DNA from: Lumbricus rubellus | Lineage: Eukaryota; Annelida; Clitellata; Crassiclitellata; Lumbricidae | Length of the DNA stretch: 64,000 bases | Direction of reading: 5' to 3' | NCBI GenBank assembly: GCA_945859605.1 | Contig: OX243815.1 | Coordinates: 29,536,981-29,600,980, forward strand | Shown: piece after piece, positions 36,299 through 46,110 of the stretch | Position numbering within the stretch: position 1 is the stretch's first letter | Layout: every line of letters starts with the position of its first letter | The notes under the pieces: model-generated | Databases searched by the model: none | What the model was told of the DNA's origin: nothing | What the model saw: only the letters and a program-made list of their open reading frames with translations | Position numbers and translations under genes: made by a program

Positions 36299-37750
36299 TT
36301 CTTCTCTCAAAATTTCACCCTTCCTATTCGTCTAGAAAAAGAATGATCGATGAAGCGTTACAGGAAGAGCACACTGCCACATCTTCAAGTCACTTCAGAC
36401 AGTTCCTCTACACTGTCTACAGAAACGGAGTTGGGTAGCATATAGTAATTTCAGTTGAAGTCATAGAGTAGGTTAGCAGTAGCTTCAGTTTAATGACACT
36501 TTGTGATAAGAAAGATTAGCCTAATTATTAGCGTCAGCCATTCTTCATCCAGAACAGGGACTGATTCTGTCAGAGTAATGTAGCGGTTTAGTTTAGAGAG
36601 AGCAGTTTCGAAGACTTCTGCATAGAATAATGATATTCTTGAGCTTGGTTTTAATAACTTACGGCTGTTGCAAGATGTCGCTCGTCACTCCAATCACGAG
36701 AAGCGTCATCTGTCGACGAATGTTCAGATTCTTGAAGGATCTTCGCAATGCCGACGACTACAGGCTATAGTAAAAAAAAATTAAATACACCAAAGAGGTT
36801 TAACCGTGCATTTGGTATCATAGAATGCAACAAGACATTTATTGAATTACTTAAATGACTTAACTGACATCTTTGTTAAAAATACCTGATCACTGTATTT
36901 CCGCTTTAGGGCCATTTTTATAAGAACTATTCCTACGCTAGTGTTGCAACTAAAGTAGTTGGAACACCGCGACTGCTCGCGCTTTGGCGGTGCCAGACTG
37001 CCAGTCCCAAGCCGAGAGAACGGAGGAGGGCGACACTAATCATCTTTGATGCGACACAGTGTCGTTAAGCAGCAACAATTGACTTCGCCGTTGCGCCATG
37101 TACGATAGATGTCGCTCCAGTCGCGAAAGCGGCCATCTTCCGATTGATGACAATTCGCCTGATGGGTCCTTGCCCCTCCCTCCCACCCTCGAAGACGGAC
37201 GATACTGAGCGAAAATGTTTCAGCGATCGCTCCATCTACAACAGAAAGCAACAAACAGATTAACAAGGCTCTATAGTAGACTCGATAGTATTACATCGGT
37301 AGGCCTTAGATATAGTAGGTCTAGCCTACTGTTGTCGACAGCTTTCGTTGTTTCAACCTCGAGAACTGTGACAACCGTCGTCTGTTGCTGATCCACTCGA
37401 CCGATCTTTACGTCTTTACGACTCGCTACGACGAATTTCAGCGAATGGAAAATATTTCTACCATCGCTCCACTGAAAAGTAGCAGACAGGCAATCTACAA
37501 AAGACACAGTAGTCTAACATTAATCTAACTAGGCCCTGTAATGGCCTGTATAGAGACTGATGCATCTAATTTAGGCCTATGTCTAGTATTAATGAACAGA
37601 TTGCAAGGCTCACTCAATATAAAAATCGTTTATTAGGCTAAATGCAAACTGACAAACCATTCTATGATTAGCTTAGGCCTAGCCTGCCCAATAGGCCTAA
37701 GCAAGGACCTACGTGAAATAATATTTTATTCATTTATCTATTTATTTAGG
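36299..37750 (-). other. Region of related segments around a GACTGGAGCGAC core
   Basis: On the minus strand, similar pieces lie at about 37450 (TTTTCAGTGGAGCGATGG), 37230 (TTGTAGATGGAGCGATCG), 37100 (AAGATGGCCGCTTTCGCGAC, then TGGAGCGAC) and 36700 (GATGACGCTTCTCGTGATTG, then GAGTGAC). A further diverged one lies at about 33540. The first two start right at splice-acceptor-like sequence and stay open (e.g. 37507-37271, SATFQWSDGRNIFHSLKF), so they could be small duplicated exons. They could equally be a decayed repeat or promoter-like GGAAGATGGC elements. No protein family is recognised. Confidence 0.35.
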
Positions 37751-37754
37751 GCCT

Positions 37755-37830
37755 ACTGAGAATTTGATATAGCGCTCCTTCAAGGTTTCTACTCAGGAGC
37801 GCTTCCAGTCCAACCCCCGGTCGAATAAGA
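37755..37830 (-). mobile_element. SINE 3' fragment, minus strand
   Basis: Minus-strand sequence matches the end of the main SINE family: GGAAGCGCTCCTGAGTAG then AAACCTTGAAGGAGCGCTAT. Confidence 0.65.
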
Positions 37831-38363
37831 CAGTCTTGAGAAGAGAAAGAAATGAAGTAGAAGGGCCAAGGTATTTGACGAAGGATAATATTATAGACCT
37901 AGGCCTAATTGCCCTAGTATTAACAGACTGTCTTGCCATTCGATGCATTCTTGCGTAGTAAAAATACTGCGCCACCTAGCGTATGACATAGAAACAATTA
38001 TGAATTGCGAATTGTTAGTTTTTGTCATATCTTTTGTCATCAAATTATAGGTTTTAATTATCGTATTTTTAAAGCAGATGTCACGAAATAATTTACGGAT
38101 GCAATTGCGTAAGTCGATGGAGGAGATTTGGAGACCATAATATAAAATTTGATGTAGGCTGTCTAGGGCGGATAGTGACAATAATTTTAGGATTCGTGCA
38201 TAAAAGCATGGTAGGCTCCCGATAACGTGAAAATATAACATTTTAAACTTGACATTTTAATTTCTACAAAGTGCTTCATGTAGAATTTCGCAGTAATCTT
38301 CTTTTGGAAACGTCGTAAGGGGAATACGCTTAAGTGGCATGTATTCATCCATCGTACCAACGT

Positions 38364-38436
38364 GCCTCCGTGGCCTAATGGATAAGGCATCGGCCTCCTA
38401 AGCCGGGGATTGCGGGTTCGAGTCCCGTCGGAGGTG
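38364..38436 (+). tRNA. tRNA-Arg (CCT anticodon)
   Basis: A complete cloverleaf. The acceptor stem GCCTCCG pairs with CGGAGGT (one G-T at the tip), with discriminator G. The D arm is GGCCTAATGGATAAGGC. The anticodon loop is CTCCTAA, giving CCT and reading AGG. The B-box GGTTCGAGTCC sits in the T arm. There is no intron. A TTTT run at about 38449 provides a polymerase III stop. The sequence closely follows animal tRNA-Arg(CCT) genes. Confidence 0.97.
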
Positions 38437-38966
38437 TAGGACGTAACTTTTGCATTTAAGCTAGTCTGTGAAACATCAAGTATTGTTCAATACCTTTTGA
38501 AGTAACAACCGCGCAACTATTGGGTTGTTTGTCAACGCGACTCCGATTTATTGTAGGAATGTAGAATGTTGTCAATTGCTTGAACCATGTTTTGTTCCGC
38601 GGCCAGTAGGCTAATCAACTTCCGTCAGGCTGCTACCCGAACCATATCCGCCACTTAATAAATATATTGAGTAGAACCGTCACCCAAAATTAATGTGTTT
38701 CTGTTACAACAATCGACAAAACGCACTTTTTGCGTACATTTTATGAATAAGGCCCTATAGCCTAGCCTAAATATTCAATAAAACAAAACCATAGGCCTAT
38801 TAGGCCTACCTATGGCTGCCTAAGGGCATGCAAGCTGTTCTTCTATTATCCGCCTTATAGCGAGTTTTTGGACGCTGTAGAAATCTCGAAATTGCAATTG
38901 TGATGGCCTGCATCGAGGTTATTGTCAACACCAGATTAGATGGATCTATCTACATTCATGCTATAA
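38437..38966. other. Intergenic stretch after the tRNA
   Basis: No feature is visible apart from several TAGGCCTA words. Confidence 0.4.
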
Positions 38967-40825
38967 TTAATTCACCTCCTGCTGTCGAGATAGGCTACTC
39001 TGCTCGCTAAGCAGAGACCTTGAATATCCGAGGAGCGAAAAGCTCTTCGCATATATTATATACAAGTTTAGAAAATGTCTGTCTTTTTGATACAACAACC
39101 TGGTGCCGTCAGCTTCTGCAGCTCTGGCGATATCCCTGATGTATCCTCTCCAGTTGATCCTCTCCCTAGTCGCCTCTCTTAGCTCCTCCAGTCTCATGCC
39201 AGACTTTTCCTGTACCTCATACAACCATTTCTTCCTTGGCCTTCCACATCTTCTCCTTCCCTCACCGCATGCCGTCATCAGCTCCTTTTCCAAACCATTA
39301 GATCTCATCACATGGCCGAAGTAGCTCAGTTTCCTCCAAGTTGCTGTTTGCTGCAGTGTCTCCTCCCTCTCTATTCCGAGCTCCACGCGCACCGATTCGT
39401 TAGTTCTCTTCTCCGTCCATGAAATCCTTAGCATCTTTCTCCAAATCCACATCTCACATGCATTGATTTTCTTTTCCATATCCCGTGTCTTTGTCCATGT
39501 CTCGCATCCATATAGGACCACTGGGAAGATCAGTGCTTTTACCAGTCTTTTCTTTGTTTCCCTGCTCACGTATTTATCCTTCCAAATCTTTTCCAGACCG
39601 TTCATTGCCGTTTTCCCCATTGTTACCCTCCTCCTTATTTCCATATCACTTCTTCCCTCCTTCTCTATCATAGATCCCAGGAATGTGAAGCTCGATACTA
39701 CCTCTATCGTTTCTCCATCCACCTCAAAGTTTTCCCATGTTGCAGTTGTCATAACCTTTGTTTTCTTTACATTGAAGTATAGTCCCGCCTTTTCGCTTTC
39801 CTTCCTGACTCTTCTTATTAACTCGACTAGGTCGTCCCTCTTACCCGCCAATAATGTCGTATCATCGGCGTACCTCAGATTATTCAGTATTTTCCCCGCT
39901 ATCCTTACCCCCTCTGTTGCCTCCTCCAATCCAGCTCTCCTCATAATTCTCTCGGCATACAGATTGAACAGGAAAGGGGACAAAATGCACCCCTGCCTCA
40001 CTCCTTTCCTTATTTTAAATTTACTCGTATCTCCATATTCAGTTCTTATCACCGCCTCTTGATCCACATAAAGACCTTTTAGTAGTTTTACCAGATGTAG
40101 CGGTATTCCCATCTCAATCAATGTCTTCCACAGTAACGTATGGTCTATGCAATCAAACGCTTTGCTGTAGTCTATAAAACACATATGCACCTGTTGACCG
40201 TATTCCCTCTGTCTCTCCATAATCCACCTTATATTGGCGATGTGATCGCGCGTTCCTCGCGCCTTCCTGAATCCCGCTTGGTTGGCTGGTAATTCCCTTT
40301 CGATTGTCTTCTCCATTCTTTTGTGTATTATTTTGAGGAGTATTTTGCTCGTGTGCGATATCATCGCTATCGTTCGATAATTTTCACACTCTCTCGCGTC
40401 TCCTTTCTTGAATATTGGTATGAACACGGACCTTTTCCAGTCCTCCGGCCACTCCGCAGTTCTCCAGATTTGATTGCATAGTTTTGTAATAGTCCTCACC
40501 ACTGCTTCATCTCCCGCTTTTACCAGTTCTATAGGTATTCCATCATGTCCTGGCGCTTTGTTGTCCTTGAGTTGTTTTATCGCCCACTCCACCTCTACCT
40601 CCAATATCTCTGGTTCGTTTTCAACTTCCTCTATTTTGACGTTTTCCTTCTCGACACATTCATCTTCCATGTACAGCTCTTCCGTATACTCTCTCCATCT
40701 TTCCTTTATCTCCTCCTCATCTCCTATTATCTTCCCATCCTTCGTCTTGAGTGAACCCATTCTAGGGCCTGCTGTCTTCGTTATTTCCTTCATCTTTGCG
40801 AACAGTTCTTTAGTTCTTCCTTTCT
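38967..40825 (-). CDS. RTE-type LINE reverse transcriptase, 5'-truncated
   Basis: An uninterrupted minus-strand frame of about 620 codons encodes the reverse transcriptase of a non-LTR retrotransposon. Motif A is IDYSKAFDCID, motif C is LRYADDTTLLA, the fingers region has NYRTIAMISHTSKIL, and QGCILSPFLFNLY is motif B-like. The C-terminal part has ETWTKTRDMEKKI...WIWRKMLRISW...FGHVMR and GRRRCGRPRKKW, typical of RTE-like elements. The N-terminal endonuclease is absent: homology stops near 40825, where a second LINE fragment in the opposite orientation follows. The open frame has no visible stops, so insertion was fairly recent. This copy cannot move by itself. Confidence 0.92.
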
Positions 40826-40859
40826 TTTTGATACACATACATAAATATGTAGTGTATCG

Positions 40860-41049
40860 GATCCTCTTCTTCGAGGAAGACCAAGGAAGAAATGGATGGA
40901 TGAAGACCAAGGAAGAAATGGATGGATGAAATACACGAGAAGTCTGGTATGAGCTTGGAGGCTCTAAGAGAGGCGACAAGAGAGAGGAAACACTGGAGAG
41001 GATACATCAGAACTGTCACCAGAGCTAGAAGAGTTGACGGCACCAGGTG
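40860..41049 (+). pseudogene. Second RTE-type LINE 3' fragment, opposite orientation
   Basis: The plus strand reads RGRPRKKWMDE...EKSGMSLEALREATRERKHW then RGYIRTVTRARRVDGTR and a stop. This is the same C-terminal segment as the neighbouring minus-strand LINE (EKSGMRLEELREATRER). A 26-bp piece (AAGACCAAGGAAGAAATGG...) is duplicated in tandem at about 40877-40928 and breaks the frame. The two copies meet head to head. Both carry the C-terminus, so this is two insertions and not one twin-primed copy. Confidence 0.85.
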
Positions 41050-42596
41050 ACCAGGCGATCCTCTTCTTTCTCTCGTCTAAAAACTTCCCTTTTTTCTCGG
41101 GGTTCAACACACTGGGAGGGTTTCTGAAAGGCTCTTGCTGCAAGAAGCGATTTATAAATGGCCATATACAATATGCTATACACACACAGTCAAAGCAAAC
41201 AGGTAGAAATGCAAAGAGATGATGCATTTCATCATTTAGGCTCATATTGGCCAAGTTCCAATAATTCTAATTATTAATCAACATGAAACCATTGTGATGA
41301 AATCAATTCTGTCCACTCTTTAAGTATCCGTGTATGAACTGTGCTGCTTGGCAAACGAGATGTTTCGGACAACCCCGGGATTTTAAACCGCTGAAATAAC
41401 CACCTTTGAGAAGCGAACCACGGTCCGCAGACTCCGAACGCTCTCTCTCTCTCAGTCGTGTAACACGTGGCCACTGCTTTTACCGATGTACCTAGGAGTC
41501 TAGGGCAGTTTACTGTGAGTAGGCTACAAACCAGTGTGAGAATTGCAGAAAAATAACTGGGGGTTGGACTATGATCCACTTGGAATTGGGGTGTGAAAAA
41601 CAGACTTTACTATAGGGCTCTAAGAAACACTCAGGTTGAAACCCCCCTTGGCAATTCTCACCCTGCTACAGACCCATTCTTAACGTAATGTGTTCTGCTT
41701 TCAGCTTACATCCACATGGAGTTTTTACAGCTAAGAATCAATTCACACAAATGCCATACATTGTCAACAATAATATTGTTGTCAATTTCCTATCAAGGTT
41801 CGTCCATTAACAGCAGAAAATTACTAACAGCCATTTCAACATAAATCATACTTGCAAACTGAGTTAACCAGCTATTTCTGGATGATAAGATTAGTGAACT
41901 TATTGTTGTGGTCTTTGCAGATTCGTTCTGCTGGTAAGTTTTCGTACATTTGTTTAGGCAGTTGCTGGTTCTCACGGATTCCTTTGAGCGATGTTTCTTC
42001 ACATAATTGTTCAGACAATTGTTAGCATTCACTGTTTTCTAACCAAACATTGAGTCATGTAAGGATTCTTGCTCGAATTGTCTTTGTGCAGCACGGCTCT
42101 GAAATAATAACAATAGCAAATAATAATATATATGAAATTTTATTCATCAGCATGTTTGATAAAAAAAAACATTTTTCATTCCCTAGGCTATACTGTGAGT
42201 TTTCACAACATGCTTTGCAACTTATCTTTGCAGCTGTTGTACTGGCTAGCACAGGAATGAAACCCAAATAATGCAGGAGAATTTAGTAAGAAAAATCCAT
42301 ATAGATTGTAAAGGCATCATAGAAACAATTAGATAAAAAGAAATGATAAGAAGAATATGTGACTCCATCAGCAAGTTCTGTTTCTAAAACATACCCAAAA
42401 CAGCTTAAGAAACAAGCCACTTCACGTAGTACAATGCACAATTGTACATGTAATAAAAATGGTTTGTAACTGATTATGTTTGTGCGATTTCTGCAAGAGG
42501 GCAATTCCCCTAGTTGAGACAACCTCCCTGGGGAAATGGTACTGCAAATTTATATTCTAGAGAGGTACTGCAATGACACCGAGCATTTTCTAATAC
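41050..42596. other. Region downstream of RNF181
   Basis: The last RNF181 exon (about 17-20 codons by family comparison) should lie here or further left, but I could not identify it. Other frames in the stretch (41274-41579, 41793-42032) have no recognisable domain. Confidence 0.4.
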
Positions 42597-45073
42597 CTTT
42601 TGTTTCTTGAATTCTTCGTATCTCGGATCATCTGTGGGAAGTTCGTGGCGACAGAGCGGGCAAGAATTCGTCTGAAACAAAAGATACAATCAACAATGAC
42701 TCAAACGTTAAACCACAAAAATAACGTGCACCCCAGCATGCATTGTCCTTAAATGGAATTCTGTATAAATACATTTTTGTTTGAAAGAACTTGCTTTAAC
42801 CTTTTAATGCTGAGATGGTAGTAAATGGTATGGAAAATCCTATACCCTCCAGCATTAAAGGGTTGACTTATTTGTTAACCATAGTAAATGGAAACGCAGT
42901 TTCGGTGGCGGTCGACTCCACTATATCATTTAATAGTCATGCTTTTGTTTGTTTGTCTGTATGTATGTGCACTTGTTATAGCGCACCTTCAAGCTCTCAC
43001 TACTCAGAGGCGCTCCCGAATGCAGAGCGGACACCGCATCGGAGTTTCACGCGAACCTTCTGGCCCTAAGGCAACGACGCCACCACTACACCACCGCGCC
43101 CCACTGAACACTGTGTAACAGACCAGCTCAATTTCACATTCGAAGTGCGCATCCCTTCTGCCTTTAACTGTCCTAATCCAACTAACTAATGCATTGGTTT
43201 AGAGCAGACTCGACTACTGTAATTCACTTCTCATTTGTATCATCCGCATCAATAGATATGGTTCAGAGCTGCTTTGCTTGGTTTATAACAAAAGCCAACC
43301 TGCATATTATGCCCTTAATTAAGATTATCTCTGTTTACTTGAACACCAACCGTAGCATGTTCCTGGTTTTTCTCATCTGTTGCATTATGATCTGCTTTGC
43401 TTTTTTAATTGCGATTCAATTCAAAGTGACCATCGACTCTGTCTTGGATATTATTACAATATTATCGCCCTATAGAAGTCACTAGATTATACTGGACTAG
43501 ATTTTTCAGATACAGCAGTTTGAAAAGGCACTATAGCTTAGAACATCATCAATGATGTATACAATCATACAAAACCAATGATCTAAAGTTTATCGTAAAG
43601 ACTACAAATTATATTATACTTATTCTTTTACAATGCGCCAAAGCTTTATTGCAATTGTAATCTCACATTGATTAAACATCATATATGCCAGCACATACTT
43701 TTTCCAGCCAAGGTAGTATGCATTTGGGGTGGAAGCAGTGACCACACGGCAGTTTTCTCATTGGCTCCCTTTCCTCAAACTCAGCCAGACATACCGGACA
43801 CTTGAAGCCCTGCGCTGAAACACAAAATACATTTGCCCAGTTAAAAATAAATTTACACTTTACATTTCTGGACATCAAGAAAAATGTTATTCCTTCTCGT
43901 ACTGCCACTGAGAAACTTCTATGCAATAATGGGCCATCCATTTAGTATGTAATAAATGGATGGCCCATTATGTTCGGTGCCTTGGAGCCGGAAGGTTGTG
44001 GTTTCAAATCCACCTCCAACCGCTGCATAGGAACCCTGAGCAAGTCCTTCACTAACAATTACTCATGCGCGTCGAAATGAAACTCTGATTCAGTGTCTGT
44101 GCTGTAGTCGGGAGAGCCTCTGAGTAGAAATCTCGAAGGGCTCTATAATAACAAGTGCTCATAATTGCATAGGCCAAGCTCTTTCTTTGTATTCACTTAT
44201 ATTTTGTGAATGCTGAAGGGTTCCATTACCGGTAGATATGGAATGTCAGTTGTTTGCAAGCAACAGAGAATGGCGTTTTAAACTAGCAGTTTCTGCAACA
44301 GTGAAATGAGTAGTTAATCACTTTCCATGAGTCACAACTGACCTTCCTGTTCTGCAGTGGTCTGGAGCGTCGGCAGTTCTGCAACAACTTTCTTTGAAGC
44401 GGGAGGCGGTCGCTCTCTGCCAAATACACTACAAACAACAGTGTAGAATAAATTATAATATAATTAAACTTATTAGAAGTGCAACTGTAACACGAACCAA
44501 TAAAACACTAATTTGTTATAAAGTTATTTGAATAATAAAATTTAATTACCAAATTAGACGACTGATGCTTGATGTGCATGGAAATGTGATAAAATGACAT
44601 TACCAGAAGGATGAAAAAATTCACAGTAGGCGTAAACTGATTATAAGCAAACCTTTCAAACTCCATTTCCCAGTCTGCTGCATACCCACCATCAACGAGC
44701 AGCCTATCAAAAGAAAAGAAGAGAAAGACTTTATAAACAAAAAGCACTTAGTACAAAAACTGAATTAAACTGAATATCAGAAGAGATATTTGGATTTAGA
44801 GCAGTCAGGCAATAATTATTGTGGAATCAAATTGCTAACAATATGTTATTGTGGACTCCTGGACTCCTATAGGCATTACACCAGAAGACAGAATAAACAG
44901 CAACCAAAAAGACCAACTGATCTGTCTGCAGATATAGGAATATGGACGCCTACAGAGTACTGGGACACAACTCGTAACACAGCATCCACGTACCTGGCCA
45001 GGTGAAGCAAATGATCTGGTGTCTCCCCCTCCTTCAGAGGGTCACAGTCATGTTCCTCAAAGTAGCTAGCCAT
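42597..45073 (-). CDS. RNF181: E3 ubiquitin-protein ligase RNF181-like, five exons
   Basis: Minus-strand exons: 45073-44994, 44703-44653, 44428-44343, 43814-43699 and 42671-42597. All have GT-AG borders and the phases fit. The product begins [20 protein letters not shown], the conserved RNF181 N-terminus. A linker follows ([16 protein letters not shown]), then a RING-H2 domain: [10 protein letters not shown]...[18 protein letters not shown] | [15 protein letters not shown], with zinc ligands C-x2-C, C-x-H-x2-H-x2-C and C-x2-C. RNF181 is a cytosolic RING ligase that transfers ubiquitin from E2 enzymes. About 136 residues are covered against about 150 for the family; the short C-terminal exon was not found. 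The start is fixed by homology and by G at -3 and +4. Introns contain a SINE, a CR1-like fragment, a palindrome and a TTAA hairpin. A large inverted-repeat element ends directly at the start codon. Confidence 0.92.
42796..42866. mobile_element. Micro-MITE hairpin with TTAA border, copy 1
   Basis: About 71 bp between TTAA and TTGA, with inverted ends CCTTTTAATGCTG and CAGCATTAAAGGG around GGTAGTAAATGG and GGTATGGAAAATCC. Related copies lie at 58605-58675 (inverted) and 58757-58902. TTAA borders with CCC-starting ends are the piggyBac pattern. Superfamily assignment is inferred. Confidence 0.7.
42975..43106 (-). mobile_element. SINE, minus strand, internally deleted
   Basis: The minus strand shows the clearest head of the family (GGGGCGCGGTGGTGTAGTGG, TGGCGTCGTTGCC) with an A-box-like TGGTGTAGTGG. 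It then jumps from AGAAGGTTCG into GTGAAACTCCGATGCGG, so the B-box half and the middle are deleted. The end is GAGCTTGAAGGTGCGCTATA. It lies in the last sequenced RNF181 intron. Confidence 0.8.
43195..43340 (+). pseudogene. CR1-like LINE reverse transcriptase fragment
   Basis: One frame reads [10 protein letters not shown], the thumb signature of CR1-type LINEs. After a frameshift a neighbouring frame gives [15 protein letters not shown], matching the usual LQxVQNxAARxIT block that follows. It is a short, broken relic in an RNF181 intron, antisense to the gene. Confidence 0.7.
43926..43971. repeat. Perfect 19-bp palindrome, 8-nt loop
   Basis: The arms ATAATGGGCCATCCATTTA (43926-43944) and their exact complement (43953-43971) flank GTATGTAA. 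It lies in an RNF181 intron and abuts a SINE starting at 43973. Confidence 0.95.
43973..44165 (+). mobile_element. tRNA-derived SINE, plus strand
   Basis: GTTCGGTGCCTTGGAGCCGG, B-box-like GTGGTTTCAAATCCACC, AGCAAGTCCTTCACTAACAA, and the ending GAGCCTCTGAGTAGAAATCT then CGAAGGGCTCTATAATAAC. It lies antisense in an RNF181 intron and is more decayed than the 13880 copy. Confidence 0.8.
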
Positions 45074-45305
45074 ATCGACTGTATAGAGGACAAATGGGTT
45101 ATGTCCACATTTTTTCAAAATCCATGTTTTTAGCGATTCTTATAGGTAATGGCATAAGGCTTCAGGGCACAATAGTTATATGTCCTGCTAAAGTCGTTTT
45201 CATGGTGCAATACACAAGTTACAAATATCATATGTCATCTTCGTACAAATCCGCAGAGCACAAAGGTCTTATGTGGACATACGACATTTGTGCTCGGAGA
45301 AATAT

Positions 45306-45354
45306 GGCCAATCAGCTATTGTTTACGCTAATTTTATGCAAGATGGCGTCAAGC
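45306..45354. promoter_or_regulatory. Promoter-like CCAAT and YY1 motifs inside the TIR element
   Basis: GGCCAATCAGC is a textbook NF-Y/CCAAT box, and CAAGATGGCGTC 30 bp away matches the YY1 motif often found at animal transcription starts. On the minus strand these lie about 230-280 bp upstream of the RNF181 ATG. Promoter function is inferred from motifs only. Confidence 0.4.
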
Positions 45355-45969
45355 CAGTTGGCATGCTGACGGTTCGGAGGTTGGTTATTTTAGTAAATAC
45401 TGTAATAAAGAGTTCATATTAAATGGCAGACAATATCTGCTTGTCGGTCTAAAGTAATCAAAAGATGATTTTATAAAGTTCAGTCGCGATTATCCGATGT
45501 TCGCTTAACTTGCGAAGTCGTCATCGTCAATGGTATTAATCTCGAATTCGACTTCACACAGTGTGAAAACCAATCGTAAGTTGGCCATAATAATTATTGC
45601 ATCAGTATCAATGGCGTTGCCAGAAATTTATAATGGGAGGGTTTATTGCCTGTCCTTCCTGACACCAACCAAACAGCATTACAGTAAATAAAAAAGGAAA
45701 AAATTAAGATAGGGTACAAAGTAAGAAAAACAATTGTTACTACACACAATTGTTTTTGTTTTTCTTATTTAAGTGGATAAATAACCTTTAAAAAACTTTT
45801 TCATAAGCCAATGGTTGACTAACCCCTAAACATTTAATGTTTTTTGCCTCTTGCTTTGTCTCTTGAGTTGTCAAAACTAGTAGAATTTTTTATATTCTCT
45901 TTCATATATCACAATTAAACTTATTGTTTGCAATTATTGTATTGTATATTGTATTGCATTAAAACATTT

Positions 45970-46110
45970 TTAAAGCGCCTCTACTATAGGGTGAACCGTT
46001 CAGAGGCGCCCCCAGTGCGCAAGGCCACGAGAAAAAAGTTTTGAGGAAAGACACTGAGGAGGAGGGATTACCAGTTTGAAGTTGATACCGAGTAGATGGA
46101 GACAGAGTGT
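45970..46110 (-). mobile_element. SINE fragment, minus strand
   Basis: AAAGCGCCTCTACTATAGGG...TTCAGAGGCGCCCCCAGTGC read in reverse is the SINE ending. The match weakens after about 46030. It lies within the 2.1-kb TIR element. Confidence 0.5.

Noticed and set aside
39463..40062. Plus-strand frame of 199 codons
   Set aside because: It is the antisense shadow of the minus-strand LINE reverse transcriptase.
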